A stretch of 64,000 nt of DNA from assembly GCA_965226025.1 (NCBI GenBank), contig CBDDCD010000003.1, positions 558,001-622,000 of the forward strand, in the 5' to 3' direction. The position numbers and the translations under genes were made by a program. Shown in pieces: positions 40,397 through 50,290 of the stretch. This DNA is from Moanibacter sp965226025 (lineage in GTDB: Bacteria; Verrucomicrobiota; Verrucomicrobiia; Opitutales; UBA2987). The first letter of the stretch is position 1; each line of letters begins with the position of its first letter. Under the pieces are notes generated by a model. The model was not told the DNA's origin, did no database searches, and was given only the letters and a program-made list of their open reading frames with translations.

Positions 40397-42509
40397 AAGG
40401 CGGACTTGACCCCGGCCAGCCCGGTTCGAAGGTAAGGCGATAGAGACCAGGTTGTAGGGAGAGAGTGATAAAGGCGGTACGTCTCACTCCTGGGAGGGAG
40501 GTAGTTCGAATCTCCATGGGGTTCCCGTCATGGAGGGCGCGCGCCATCTAGGAAATTCAGAGACGTTGAGGCGCAGGGAGCCGTGAGCAGTTTCCCCTGC
40601 CCTCAACACAATTTCGCGGTTGGTAAATTTCAACATTTTGACAGGCCCCGTTCCCTCGGTAACCTCGAAGGGGTCGCCCACCCAGCCCATAAAATCGTAG
40701 ACATCAAAAGTTGAGAAACGCTTGGCAAGTCGAAAGTCTGCCCTTTTTAACGGTAGATTCTTTGGTGAAAGCACGTACTTGACGTTGGCGGCGCGAAGAG
40801 CTGTTGGGCGCGTCGAGGAAAAGCGATATTTGTACTCAGAGGCAGGGGTACTTTTCATCTTGAAGATCGGGATCTCGGTGAGGACGCCAAATTCGACCAA
40901 TCGGTTGCCTTTGTCGTTGATCCCAATTCGAGAGAAATCGGTAGCATCTTCTTCACTCGCTTTCAGCCAATCCAGGAAGGCCTCCCTTTCCTGAAGTTCG
41001 GCTGTCCGCCGCTGGACCGGAGGCCTATATTTTCGCAACGGTGAGACGAGGTCGGGTAGAGAATTCAAGTTTGATGTAGCAAACGGGCTTATGATAAGTG
41101 CGACGCAGGACCCTAGGATCGGCCTTCCCAGAGTTTTCCACAGCTCGCCTACTTGACTTTCGGTGCCGGCTCCCGAATCGGGCTTCTGTCGCTGGATTGA
41201 GAATATCCTGACTAGAGCGTAGCCCGCTGCCAGATACCAAAATGGTTTGGCGAGCATACCGAATCGGCGAAAGATGAGGTGGTTAAAAATGGTCGTCATC
41301 TCATTGAGATTGAGCACTTCGACAAGCGCGTTAGATCCAAGAACAAGATAGGCCGGCGACATGAGAGCGAGTAGCCTCCCTTCCAGATTTCGCGACAGGC
41401 ATAGTGCGAATGAGCCGAGTAGGCCGAGTATTCCGACGATCACCCAAGTGCCGGAGAAGAGGGTACCTTCGAGGGCAAGGGCTCCCATTTCTTCCAAACC
41501 CACCCATCGTGGATTTTACAACCCGACGATATCGAGGCCCCCCTCGCGTGCGGCGTACTCACGAAGGGTAAAAAAGGGGAGTAGGTAGATGGATGATCCG
41601 AGAATGCCGAGAAGGATGGAGATGCCCAGGCGCGATATCGCTTTGAAGTCCGGAGCGGATCTGCATAAGCAGATTAGGGCTCCTCCGAGGGCGGCCATGA
41701 GACCGACCTGGAAGATCTGGATGGGATGGGAGAGCAGAGCCAGCAATGTCAAAAGACCCAACATTGAGATGCTCCGCCACGACCCGGTTCGCAAAACCTT
41801 TCCCAGAGAGACCAGTGCCAGAAGCGAGAAAATCGAGGAAAAGGCCTGAGGCCATACTCCTATCCAGACCGTGTAAAACCAGCCTCCAAGACGAAAAGCG
41901 CCAAAGTCGAAAGTGAGGAAGAGAGCGGCGAGAACTCCTACCCAGATATTGAAGAGACTCCGGCCCACGTAGTAGATGGCGAGGCTCCGGCCGAGGAAGA
42001 AGAGCCGGAAGGCTAGCGCATAAGGATCCTTCAAACCCGAGCATTCCCAACGTCAGGCAGTGAACCAGAAAGACCCAAAGGTATGCTCCGAAAGGATAGA
42101 AATAGCCTACCGGGTAGCCGGTAAACTGCTCATTAGACCATCCATGGAATCCTTGCCAGAAGAGGAGACGCTCCTTGAAGACCCATGCGTTAAAATAGTG
42201 GACGTGATGATCATGAATATACGGTCGGTGGCCGGTTGCAACCTCGGGCAGCAGAGCGAAGCACACCGCGATGAAAAAAAGAACTACAGCAACTTCGCGG
42301 ACTGCGGGACGAAAGCGAAGAGTAATCGAAGCTCTCAGTTGGGGCCGCGCTTGGTCTAACGAGAGAAAGTCTCTTCGAAGGCCTGGGAAGGAAAGGACAC
42401 CAAAGGTGAAGAAAGCGATAGCGAGCCATTGGGCAGGCGGATCAAGTGTCCCGTAGAGAACACCTGCCAGGATCGCCGCGGCGCTCAAGATCAAACGTAG
42501 CGCCGCCAT
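40397..42509 (-). pseudogene. Decayed large membrane protein (6-PTPS-related type)
   Basis: Three reading frames line up as one protein of at least about 700 residues with many membrane helices, of the kind annotated as 6-pyruvoyl-tetrahydropterin-synthase-related membrane proteins or glycosyltransferase-like proteins (HHVHYFNAWVFKERLL, then GYPVGYFYPFGAYLW near residue 130). Lesions: a frameshift near 42030, an in-frame TAA at 41516-41518, a second frameshift near 40500 (the C-terminal TAFITLSLQPGLYRLTFEPG strand continues in another frame), and truncation by the IS256 right end at 40396. The gene is dead. The function was probably polysaccharide or lipid glycan assembly; this is a guess. 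Confidence 0.75.
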
Positions 42510-42614
42510 TCACCCAAGCTTGCTGTTCACACAGGTTTTCGGGGACCGGTTTGCCATAACACTTTCAAATTCAAGATCTTCTGTGTCATTCTGTTTTTAG
42601 CAATACCGGCTCTT

Positions 42615-43607
42615 TCACTTTTCGGGTACATTGGGACGCACGCCCCTGATCTCTAGCTCGATGGAATATAGCGAGGTGTCTCCGGCAATGTACAGAGTCT
42701 TGGATTCGGGGCCCCCAAAGCAGCAGTTCGCTACCCGCTGCTCGGGTACAAGGATCTTCCCGATCAGTTCTCCTTCTGCCGTGTAACATTGGATACCGTC
42801 GGCGGCGCTTGTCCATATGTTGCCGTCAACGTCACAGCGGAAACCATCCGACTTGCCAGGGCTGACCTTTGCAAACTCCCGCCGGTTGGCGACAGACCGC
42901 CCGTCCGATAAGGCGTCAAATGCCATCATATTTGACGGTTCCCCCGTATCGGAAACATAGAGAGTCTCCTCGTCGGGCGAAAATGCGAGACCATTTGGCC
43001 GGTCCATACCCTCGACCACGACTTCCAGGCTTTCGTTGGCCGGATCAAAGCGATAGACATGGCAGGCGCCCACCTCTGATTCCCGTTGCCGGCCTTCACG
43101 ATTGGAGAGAATTCCATACGGAGGGTCGGTGAACCAAATTGTCCCGTCCGATTTTACGACGACGTCGTTCGGCGAGTTCAGTCTTTGACCATCGTAGCGA
43201 TCAACGAGGACCGTGAGAGTGCCGTCATGTTCTGTGCGGGCGATGCAATGAGTCAGGTGTTGGGCGCTGACGAGGCGACCCTCGAGGTCGATAGTATTGC
43301 CGTTGGTGTAGTTTGATGGTTCCCTGAAGACGGATGTCTCTCCACTCGACGGGTCGAATTGGAGCATTCGGTTGTTTGGAATGTCGGACCATACTACGAC
43401 CTCCTGTCGCGGAAGGTAGACTGGTCCCTCCGACCATTCGGCGCCACGCCAATGGTGGACCAGTTCAAAGTCTTTGGGAAGAAGCCCTTCGAAACGAGGG
43501 TCCGAAGATTCAATGCCCTCTTTGAGCTGATGGGGGGCCTTTGTCTTATCGTGCTGTGGGAAGATCTTTGATGGCGCGGTCATTCCCGGGACTAGGTACT
43601 CGAGCAC
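42615..43607 (-). CDS. SMP-30/gluconolactonase family protein
   Basis: The protein has 330 residues from a GTG; an ATG at 43583 is an alternative. The six-bladed propeller shows the family strings GAEWSEGPVYLP near 57, SPNDVVVKSDGTIWFTDP near 144-161, RPNGLAFSPDEETLYVSDT near 200 and FRCDVDGNIWTSAADGIQCY near 258. Members hydrolyse sugar lactones such as gluconolactone. The gene is surrounded by other carbohydrate genes, such as the DUF4432 and Gfo/Idh/MocA genes at 45.9-48.2 kb, which supports sugar catabolism. Confidence 0.88.
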   Translation of the reverse strand: MLEYLVPGMTAPSKIFPQHDKTKAPHQLKEGIESSDPRFEGLLPKDFELVHHWRGAEWSEGPVYLPRQEVVVWSDIPNNRMLQFDPSSGETSVFREPSNYTNGNTIDLEGRLVSAQHLTHCIARTEHDGTLTVLVDRYDGQRLNSPNDVVVKSDGTIWFTDPPYGILSNREGRQRESEVGACHVYRFDPANESLEVVVEGMDRPNGLAFSPDEETLYVSDTGEPSNMMAFDALSDGRSVANRREFAKVSPGKSDGFRCDVDGNIWTSAADGIQCYTAEGELIGKILVPEQRVANCCFGGPESKTLYIAGDTSLYSIELEIRGVRPNVPEK

Positions 43608-43619
43608 TAAGACTGTCCG

Positions 43620-44348
43620 TTACCTATCGCCTTCGCTTTCCTGCAGACCGAGGATATTCCTCTGATCTTCGATTCGGTCGTGACGGTCTTGGATATAGAG
43701 CTTCTTCAGGTCCTTATAGGCTTCGTTGCGATTTTCCTTGAGCGAAGTGAGAAATCTCTTGGTCAGATCTTCAAATCTTGCAAACCGGGCTTCCTCCTCG
43801 TATAGGTGGGCTCGGTCCGCCGCGCTCGTTCCGGCCATAAATGGAATCTCCCATCGATTGAGAAAATTGCGGTCAAGGATGCCCAGGTATTTTTCCTTTA
43901 GAACCCGTTCTCTTGCTTCCTCGGTATAGAGGACGAGGCCCTCCGCAAGTAGCCTTTCCGCTTCTCTCGACTCCCAGGGAATCACCGTGTACTCTCGCAG
44001 TGTGATCAGACCAATTTCTGTTACTCTTCGGTCCACATTCTCCGAGTCGGATTCCTCGGCACTCTCTTCGTCCCCATCACGGAAATCTCCGAATACGTCG
44101 GTGTTTAGAATGGCCAGTTGCCTTTCCCTAAGAATGCGCGCCCTCGTTTCCGGAGTGAAAATCGCCAGATCATCATCGAGAATATCCTCTTTCGCTCCGG
44201 AGTCGGGTGGTGCATCTTGGCCTACCTCAACAATCGAGTCCTCGTCCTCATCTGCGATCATCTGATCGACTTTCGAATCCGCCTGAAGGCCGCTCAGAAT
44301 CAGAGAAATCGACAGGGTGAAAAGGATCCTAACAATCGAGTCTTTCAT
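43620..44348 (-). CDS. Secreted hypothetical protein with an internal repeat
   Basis: The protein has 242 residues with a signal peptide (residues 1-22). I do not recognise a family. The mature part is acidic and helical, with two repeats of one unit: FTPETRARILRERQLAIL at 64-81 and LYTEEARERVLKEKYLGIL at 140-158, which share the pattern TxExRxRxLxExxLxIL. The open frame extends 111 codons upstream, but those residues are Arg- and His-rich and antisense-like, and the signal peptide marks this ATG. A half repeat of the CTAG family lies directly before it. Confidence 0.7.
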   Translation of the reverse strand: MKDSIVRILFTLSISLILSGLQADSKVDQMIADEDEDSIVEVGQDAPPDSGAKEDILDDDLAIFTPETRARILRERQLAILNTDVFGDFRDGDEESAEESDSENVDRRVTEIGLITLREYTVIPWESREAERLLAEGLVLYTEEARERVLKEKYLGILDRNFLNRWEIPFMAGTSAADRAHLYEEEARFARFEDLTKRFLTSLKENRNEAYKDLKKLYIQDRHDRIEDQRNILGLQESEGDR

Positions 44349-44354
44349 CGCCCT

Positions 44355-44372
44355 GCTGGGAATCTGTCGGAC
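44355..44372. repeat. Half copy of the CTAG palindromic element
   Basis: The stretch GCTGGGAATCTGTCGGACTT is a left arm of the family. The right arm is missing or too degenerate to see. Confidence 0.55.
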
Positions 44373-44514
44373 TTCGGACATCGTAGTAGAAGGTTTGTGT
44401 AATGTCCGGGCTGGTTTTTCTCCGATTAGTAGGATACGAATGGGGAGTAGTATGTCGACTCTTGCCCGATTGTTTCGCACATCCGATCGGTGACGATGTC
44501 TATGGCGACTGGGT

Positions 44515-45588
44515 TTATTCTTTAATTCCGAGGAGAACCGGTGCAAGTGTTTCCGCGACGGCGGGCGCAACGTCCACGGTCTTGACCCTGCCTCCCGTGG
44601 ATCCGCGATAGGTCGTTTGATCTTCGCCTCGCGGGCGGGTGTTTCCAAGCCAGATTTCATCAAAAGGAGAATCTCCCGCAAACGGGAAGAATTTCATCTT
44701 CCAACCCCTCGTACAGACTGGATGAGTAGCAAGAAATCGAACGCTCAGGGCGCCTTTTCCGCGGAGCTTCTTGGCGGTGAGTACGGCCGTGGTTCCGGTG
44801 CTCAGCTCGTCTTCCCGCATAAAGACGTGCCTCCCATTCAGTTCCTCGATATTGCAGGTGACCGGGACATCGGGACCATAGGTTTCTCGGACAAGTTTGA
44901 GGAAAGCCGCACCATCGAATTCAGTCTCCGACTCAATCGAGTCCCCGTAGATCCTTCGCTTTGGTGTTGCAACAACCGTCGAGCCCGTGGCTTTGGAAAG
45001 GCGAAGAGCACGCCCGATTCCGCCGAAGTCGGGAGAGTAGACCCTTGTGTTTGCGAGACCAAGCGACTGATGTAACTCAGCCAGTGCTTTGGCGAACTGT
45101 ACCGTGGGATCGCTTATGTATAGCTCAATCCCGAACTCCCGGCAGTGAATTCGAGTATTTTCCTCAGAGTGAGGCTCGCAGGCGATCAGCCTGTCGGCTC
45201 CCCATTCCTTGAGTTCGTGAATGAACCAGCGGAGGCGGGTGATCTCTGCCTCAACTTCTGTCCGGTCCTGCCTCCGGTACCTCAGATAGCTCAGGACAAC
45301 GGTCACCGATGCCGCGCCATACTGAAGTTTACAACCTGCCACCAGATCCCTGAGTTCGCTCTCGAGCTCATAAGTGACGGGACACGAGAATATCACGGCA
45401 TGGCGGCCCCGGATTCGCTCGTAATCCTCGAGGAGGAATCCCGGCTCACCATCCGGATGAGTTTCGTGCCAGATATGGCTGAATCGGAGCTCCAATCCGG
45501 TTCTCTGGTTGACCAATTCGAGGACCTCGGCGTCGAATCCATGGTTCTCGGATCCTCCGTAGACTACGAATCGGGAATCAGAAGGCAT
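44515..45588 (-). CDS. Ribose-phosphate pyrophosphokinase-like protein
   Basis: The protein has 357 residues. The two-lobed PRPP synthase layout is visible: an N-terminal lobe with DYERIRGRHAVIFSCPVT, AAASVTVVLSYLRYRRQDR-like AASVTVVLSYLRYRRQDR near 110, and a second lobe with YSPDFGGIGRALRLSKATG near 185. The last has the position of the PRPP synthase ATP/ribose loop. The canonical PRPP loop (D-D-x-x-T-x-G-T) is degenerate here (REDELSTGTTAVLTA), so catalytic activity cannot be assumed. It may be a paralogue with altered substrate. A PRPP-binding-type protein is supported by context with none of the usual partners. Confidence 0.7.
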   Translation of the reverse strand: MPSDSRFVVYGGSENHGFDAEVLELVNQRTGLELRFSHIWHETHPDGEPGFLLEDYERIRGRHAVIFSCPVTYELESELRDLVAGCKLQYGAASVTVVLSYLRYRRQDRTEVEAEITRLRWFIHELKEWGADRLIACEPHSEENTRIHCREFGIELYISDPTVQFAKALAELHQSLGLANTRVYSPDFGGIGRALRLSKATGSTVVATPKRRIYGDSIESETEFDGAAFLKLVRETYGPDVPVTCNIEELNGRHVFMREDELSTGTTAVLTAKKLRGKGALSVRFLATHPVCTRGWKMKFFPFAGDSPFDEIWLGNTRPRGEDQTTYRGSTGGRVKTVDVAPAVAETLAPVLLGIKE

Positions 45589-45881
45589 AGCGTCGTTTCT
45601 GTATCAGTTTGTTTAGGTAATTGCCGGTCCTCAGGACATCTAAATGGGGCCAGGACCCTCCCAGCCATCTCCCCCTTCGATGAATTCCCTGTCAACAAAT
45701 AAATCGCGAATCCATCACCGGCCACGTCGAAAATAGAAGAGGTTAATTTCGGTGGACCAATCCATTAGAGCTTGAGTTTGATTCCCCAGTAATCCAACAC
45801 TCCATTTTGTCTCGCCAAAGCTCGAAGAGCGTTGGTTGATTTTCCAGAATTCCATCAATCCATTCTCAAGAGGGATCCACC

Positions 45882-46958
45882 ATGCCAGAGATATTCGGAC
45901 GAACTTATACCAAGCGGGAACTTCTCGACAAGATAGGCGACATCACGCAGGTCGCACAGGCGCGCCGTTCGGAGCTTGTCGAAGGCAATGAACGGGGAGC
46001 GGACCTGATTGAAGTGTTCAACGCTTCAGGTCTCTGTTTATCCCTTCTTCCCGGTCGTGCTTTAGACGTTGCGTCGGCCCATTACAAGGGAATGTCTCTC
46101 TGTTTCCGCTCCAATACGGGGGACGTGGGTCCGGCATTTTACGAGCCGCAGGGCTACGGCTGGATGAGGGGTTTTTTCGGAGGACTGGTTTTGACCTGCG
46201 GCATGACATTTACGGGTCATCCTGAGACCGATCCCGAAGAGGAGGATGAAGAGCTCCCGCTTCATGGCCGGCTCTCCTTCTTACCGGCCAAGCAGGTGGT
46301 GGCATCAGGCGATTGGGAAGGCGATGACTACGTGATCCGAGTGCGCGGAAAGACTCGAGAGGCTGTCCCATTCGGCACGCACCTTGAGCTCACACGGGAG
46401 ATTTCAATGACGCTCGGGGCGAAATGCTTTCATATCCACGACCGCATTGAGAATCATGACGTAAAGCGTTCTCCATTGATGTTCGTCTACCACTGCAATC
46501 CGGGCTTTCCGATACTCGACGAGGGGACCCGACTGGTCATTGATTCGGAGAAAACGATCGAATGGTTGGAAGAAAAGGAAGTAGGGCCTGAGACTTACAC
46601 ATCCGCCACCGCCCCCGTCGAGGAGATGCACGACGACGTTTTTGTTCACCAGGTCAAGGCGGACGCAGAGGGCAACGCCAACGTCGGCCTGATCAATGAC
46701 GAATTGGGGTTCGGACTACGTTGGACCTTCCCCAGAGACGAGATTCCGATCGTCACCCAATGGCAACATTTTCATCGTGGCACCTATGTCACAGGAATCG
46801 AGCCGGGCAATGTGAGTATGCTGGGCCGAGCCAGCAACAGGAAGCAAGGCACCATGCAATACATCGAGCCCGAAGAAGTGAGGGAATTCCATTTGGAGAT
46901 TGGCGTTCTGGATGGGGCGGATGAGATACGCGAATTTGAAAGCAAGTTGGAAGGGTGA
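45882..46958 (+). CDS. DUF4432 aldose-epimerase-like protein
   Basis: The protein has 358 residues. The fold of galactose mutarotases is suggested by LCLSLLPGRALDVASAHYKG near 45-65, GWMRGFFGGLVLTCGM near 90 and RIENHDVKRSPLMFVYHCNPG near 190-210, with the catalytic-type His and Glu. The strings match DUF4432 proteins, found among sugar-catabolic genes of environmental bacteria. Probable role: epimerisation or isomerisation of a sugar or sugar acid. It faces a Gfo/Idh/MocA gene on the opposite strand across a short gap. Confidence 0.85.
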   Translation: MPEIFGRTYTKRELLDKIGDITQVAQARRSELVEGNERGADLIEVFNASGLCLSLLPGRALDVASAHYKGMSLCFRSNTGDVGPAFYEPQGYGWMRGFFGGLVLTCGMTFTGHPETDPEEEDEELPLHGRLSFLPAKQVVASGDWEGDDYVIRVRGKTREAVPFGTHLELTREISMTLGAKCFHIHDRIENHDVKRSPLMFVYHCNPGFPILDEGTRLVIDSEKTIEWLEEKEVGPETYTSATAPVEEMHDDVFVHQVKADAEGNANVGLINDELGFGLRWTFPRDEIPIVTQWQHFHRGTYVTGIEPGNVSMLGRASNRKQGTMQYIEPEEVREFHLEIGVLDGADEIREFESKLEG

Positions 46959-47148
46959 GGATGCGGGCGGAGGACCCGCCAACTTGGACTTCAATGCTGA
47001 TGGGGTTTCATTGGAAGAGGGCCGCCGAAGTGGAGGGGCGAGGGCCCTCGAGCCCGACCCAGGTTCGTTTTTCGCTGCCTATCTCATTTTGACAGGAAGA
47101 CATACCTGCACAATTTCGGTCAGCTCCCAGCACAGCGGATGGCCAATC

Positions 47149-48210
47149 CTACCTGCCTGGGAAATCCGGATTTTGCTTCCGGCAGACCTGGAGGACGCGC
47201 ATCATTTCTCTGACTTGCTTAGGGTCGATGGGGAACTTTTTGCGGCGTTTCAAAGTCGCGTGAACCGCATCATAGAAACCTGCACGATCCTTCGATTCGG
47301 AGCAGTGCAAGGTTTCTTCCTTCCAGTTAAGCTTGTCGGTATTTCCGTAGGCCCGCCCGTCTACCAGGGGTTTGTCAATCACCTTTAATTTCGGTGTTTT
47401 CTTCGGGTCATAGTATCTGAGCCGCGCCACTCCTCCCGAAAGCGTCGCTGCTCCAGAGGTGCCGAGGAGAGTCCATTCCGGCGCATTCTCCACGGTTGCG
47501 GCAGAAGTCGAGTCTTCCATGTCAATTGTTACACCGCTCTCTGCTCGAAGGAGCATCTTAACGTGATCTTCCACGTCACCGGCATCGGAAATGTGCTTCA
47601 TATCGCAGAGAATGTCTTTGATCGGAGAATCCACCAGGGCCATGGCCTGATCGAGAGGGTGGGTCACTTTATTGTTGATCTGCCCCCCACTGAATTTTCG
47701 CAGGCACTGCCAATCATTTCTCCGCGCATATCTGTGAGAAAGATATCCGACATGTGTAAGATATCCGATTTTTTTACTCCTGAGGAGCTCCTGGAAAAAG
47801 GCATACCGCTCGGTGAAGCGGTAGTTCTGGTGCACAAAGAGATGAACGCCTTCTTTCTCCGCTGAGCGAATCATGCGGTCTGCCTCACTGAGCGTAGCCG
47901 ACATCGGCTTCTCTACCACTACGTGCCTGCCGGAGTTCATCGCCCGAATAGATTGCTCGCAGTGAAAAACAGAAGGAGAGGCAACGACGATGAGATCCGC
48001 GGTCGAGTCCTTCAAAAGTTGTCCAAGATCGGTGTAGGAGTCGCAACCGAGCTCCTCTTCCGCTTGGCGGCGTCGATTTGCATCAAGATCGAGGACCGAT
48101 ACGATTTCGTACCGAGGGTCATCGCGTAACGAGGCGACGTGAATCTTCCATCCCGATCGACCCAGCGCCAGCACCGCCGCCTTGATTCGTTTACCACCTT
48201 TCTTTGCCAT
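47149..48210 (-). CDS. Gfo/Idh/MocA family oxidoreductase
   Basis: The protein has 353 residues. The N-terminal Rossmann fold is AAVLALGRSGWKIHV near 10-24, with a glycine loop shaped G-R-S-G, then VSVLDLDANRR; the family motif VVVEKPMS follows near 98-105, with the catalytic lysine. The C-terminal domain carries GGQINNKVTHPLDQAMALVD with a conserved His. It probably oxidises or epimerises a sugar with NAD(P). The neighbour DUF4432 and the SMP-30 gene support a sugar pathway. A weak AGAGATGGCA precedes the ATG. Confidence 0.9.
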   Translation of the reverse strand: MAKKGGKRIKAAVLALGRSGWKIHVASLRDDPRYEIVSVLDLDANRRRQAEEELGCDSYTDLGQLLKDSTADLIVVASPSVFHCEQSIRAMNSGRHVVVEKPMSATLSEADRMIRSAEKEGVHLFVHQNYRFTERYAFFQELLRSKKIGYLTHVGYLSHRYARRNDWQCLRKFSGGQINNKVTHPLDQAMALVDSPIKDILCDMKHISDAGDVEDHVKMLLRAESGVTIDMEDSTSAATVENAPEWTLLGTSGAATLSGGVARLRYYDPKKTPKLKVIDKPLVDGRAYGNTDKLNWKEETLHCSESKDRAGFYDAVHATLKRRKKFPIDPKQVREMMRVLQVCRKQNPDFPGR

Positions 48211-48408
48211 CTCTTTTCTCGTCGAATCCGTTGGTAGTGAAGTTACCGAAAGGGAGATAGGTTGATCAGTAGGCTCTACGTGTCAACTGAACTGCTTTGA
48301 TCACTCGCTGTCGATGATATCGAAAAGCTCACGCTTTCCGTTACAACTGTGCTCTTCTCCCGAAAGTGGATTTTCGGAATATCTATACCAAATCCCAGCT
48401 TGCTGGGG
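48211..48408. other. Intergenic region upstream of the CTAG element
   Basis: No gene is supported. A short hairpin CCCAGCTTGCTGGG lies at 48394-48407, directly before the element. Confidence 0.35.
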
Positions 48409-48507
48409 CTAGGAATCTGTCGGGCTTTGCACTTCGCAACAGACCTGAACTTCGGATCGCAGGTTGACGGTTGTAAACGGCGACCAAATTCATACCGACA
48501 GATTCCT
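48409..48507. repeat. CTAG palindromic element, shortened form
   Basis: The element begins CTAGGAATCTGTCGGGCTTT and ends CATACCGACAGATTCCT. It is the inverse of 18411-18541 with about 35 inner bases missing. It is followed at 48515 by GAAAATGAAACTGAGATTTGA, as at 26298, so the order CTAG element then GAAAATG element is shared by two places. Confidence 0.87.
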
Positions 48508-48513
48508 CTCAAG

Positions 48514-48551
48514 AAAATGAAACTGAGATTTGAGACGCTCTGTCATAGCTA
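48514..48551. repeat. Left half of the GAAAATGAAACTGAG-type element
   Basis: AAGAAAATGAAACTGAGATT and TTGAGACGCTCTGTCATAGCTA repeat the start of the element at 26298. The right arm is missing, and IS-type sequence starts soon after. Confidence 0.65.
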
Positions 48552-48691
48552 GAGCCCGTCCCAGTGGTGGAAACAATTGATTTTCAATGAGTTATGGGCA
48601 AAAAAAAGGCCGGATAGAGCTGCAAAAAGCTCGATCCGGCGAAAAGGGGCGCTTATGCTTGCGTTAGTCAAATACAAAGCACGCCCTTCTC

Positions 48692-50170
48692 ATGAAAAAT
48701 ATTGCCGTACAAAGCTTCCTGCGTCCAGCCCTAACTCCAGTCATTCGATGCAAAGACTACACCGTGTTTCTGGAAACAATGGAGCGGATTGACCGGGTTT
48801 TGATCGACTCCTCGCTGGAAAGGGAGGCGATCGTAAAAGCCTTGGAAGGATGGGATGAAGCGGGAGGGAAGGATCGGGAGCGACGCGCTCTAAGAGCGAT
48901 AAAAGCGCTGCGGGTGGAGGTGGTGCGTCATTTACTCGGAGGGATATCCTTTCGTTGTCTGTCGCAGGAGTTGGGACGCAGTGAGCTTCTGGCTAATTTT
49001 TGCCGGGTGCGTGAGGTAGACGGGATCCGGAAAATATCGAAGAGCAGTCTGGAACGGGATTCGAAATTCTTCGACGAAGCGTATCTGAGACAGCTGCATG
49101 CAAGGATGACCGAGGTGGTGGGCAATGCTGAACATTGTGGTGAGGCAGGATTAGAGAAGCCGATCGATACGAGGGAATGCCTGATCGACGCCACTTGCCT
49201 GGAAGCGAACATCCACTGGCCCGTGGACTGGGTCTTGCTCAAGGATGTGGGAGCAACGCTGCTCAAGGCGATCAGTCTGATCCGGCAGGCGGGAATGAAA
49301 CAGCGCATGCCCCAGGGAGCAAAGGGATTGGCTCGGGAGATGAACAAACGGTGCCTGGAGATGACGCATGCGCGTCGGCGCCGGGAGGCGGGCAAAGCGC
49401 GTAAAGGGATCCTGCGGCGGATGAAGCTATTGCTCAAGAAGATTGAGGGCCATGCCCTTCGCCACCGTGACTTATTGGAAGCTATGTGGATGCAAAGCGA
49501 TTACACCGAGAAGAAGGCGAGCCGAATCATCGAGCGAATGGATGGTATGTTAGAGCAGATACCGCAGGTCATGAAACAGGCGCACGAACGGATCATAGGG
49601 GGGCGGCAGGTGAAGAATGAGGAGAAGATCCTGAGCGCCTACGAACCTGAGATTGACGTCATCGTGCGAGGCAAGGCAGATCGGGAGGTGGAGTTTGGCA
49701 ACACCCTTTATTTATGCGAGAGCGCAGAGGGATATCTGTTGGACTGGAAACTGTATGGGGGGCAGGCCCCGAGCGAATTGAAGCAGCTTTGGGAAAGTCT
49801 GGAGAGGCAAAAGGGCTTCGCTTTAGAGGAGAAGATCGAAGCGATCAGTGGGGATCGGGGCTATGCCTCGAAGGCGGCCAGCAAGCGGCTCCAGGCAGAG
49901 GGGATTTTTGACGCCCTTACGCCCCGCAATCCACAAGAGCTCAAGGAGCGGATGGAGGAGCCGCGCTTTGTCCGGTTGCAGCGACGACGAGGGAGCACCG
50001 AAGGCCGGATCGGAGTGCTCAAGAACCGATGGCACGGGGGCAAGATACGCAGCAAAGGCTTTGACAACCGTAACCTTAGCGTGGCCTGGTCGGTTCTGTC
50101 CCACAATCTATGGAAAATCGCGCAGAGACTTGCGCAAGAACATGAGAAAGAGGCAACGCAGGCGGCATAG
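48692..50170 (+). CDS. DDE transposase, ISNCY/IS5-superfamily-like
   Basis: The protein has 492 residues. The first catalytic Asp lies in CLIDATCLEANIHWPVDWV near 165-183, the second in AISGDRGYASKAASKRL near 388, and the Glu in RRRGSTEGRIGVLKNRWHGG near 440-458. The ExNIHxPxDxxLL arrangement is seen in transposases annotated as ISNCY or IS1182-like. The terminal inverted repeats were not found. The gene is complete, starting with a basic N-terminus, and is the first of three transposase genes here. Confidence 0.85.
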   Translation: MKNIAVQSFLRPALTPVIRCKDYTVFLETMERIDRVLIDSSLEREAIVKALEGWDEAGGKDRERRALRAIKALRVEVVRHLLGGISFRCLSQELGRSELLANFCRVREVDGIRKISKSSLERDSKFFDEAYLRQLHARMTEVVGNAEHCGEAGLEKPIDTRECLIDATCLEANIHWPVDWVLLKDVGATLLKAISLIRQAGMKQRMPQGAKGLAREMNKRCLEMTHARRRREAGKARKGILRRMKLLLKKIEGHALRHRDLLEAMWMQSDYTEKKASRIIERMDGMLEQIPQVMKQAHERIIGGRQVKNEEKILSAYEPEIDVIVRGKADREVEFGNTLYLCESAEGYLLDWKLYGGQAPSELKQLWESLERQKGFALEEKIEAISGDRGYASKAASKRLQAEGIFDALTPRNPQELKERMEEPRFVRLQRRRGSTEGRIGVLKNRWHGGKIRSKGFDNRNLSVAWSVLSHNLWKIAQRLAQEHEKEATQAA

Positions 50171-50290
50171 GGATCCAAGAATCGAGTCAGAGGCGCTTCC
50201 TTGGGAGAACTATCGACTCAAAGCGAGAGGAAGGGTGCTGGAAAGGTGCATAACGGATAAAAGGTAAGCTACCGAGGACGGAAGGCATGT

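Noticed and set aside
38980..40406. Target site duplication of IS256
   Set aside because: The eight to nine bases at the two sides (around TCCTATCC and AAGGCGGA) do not match.
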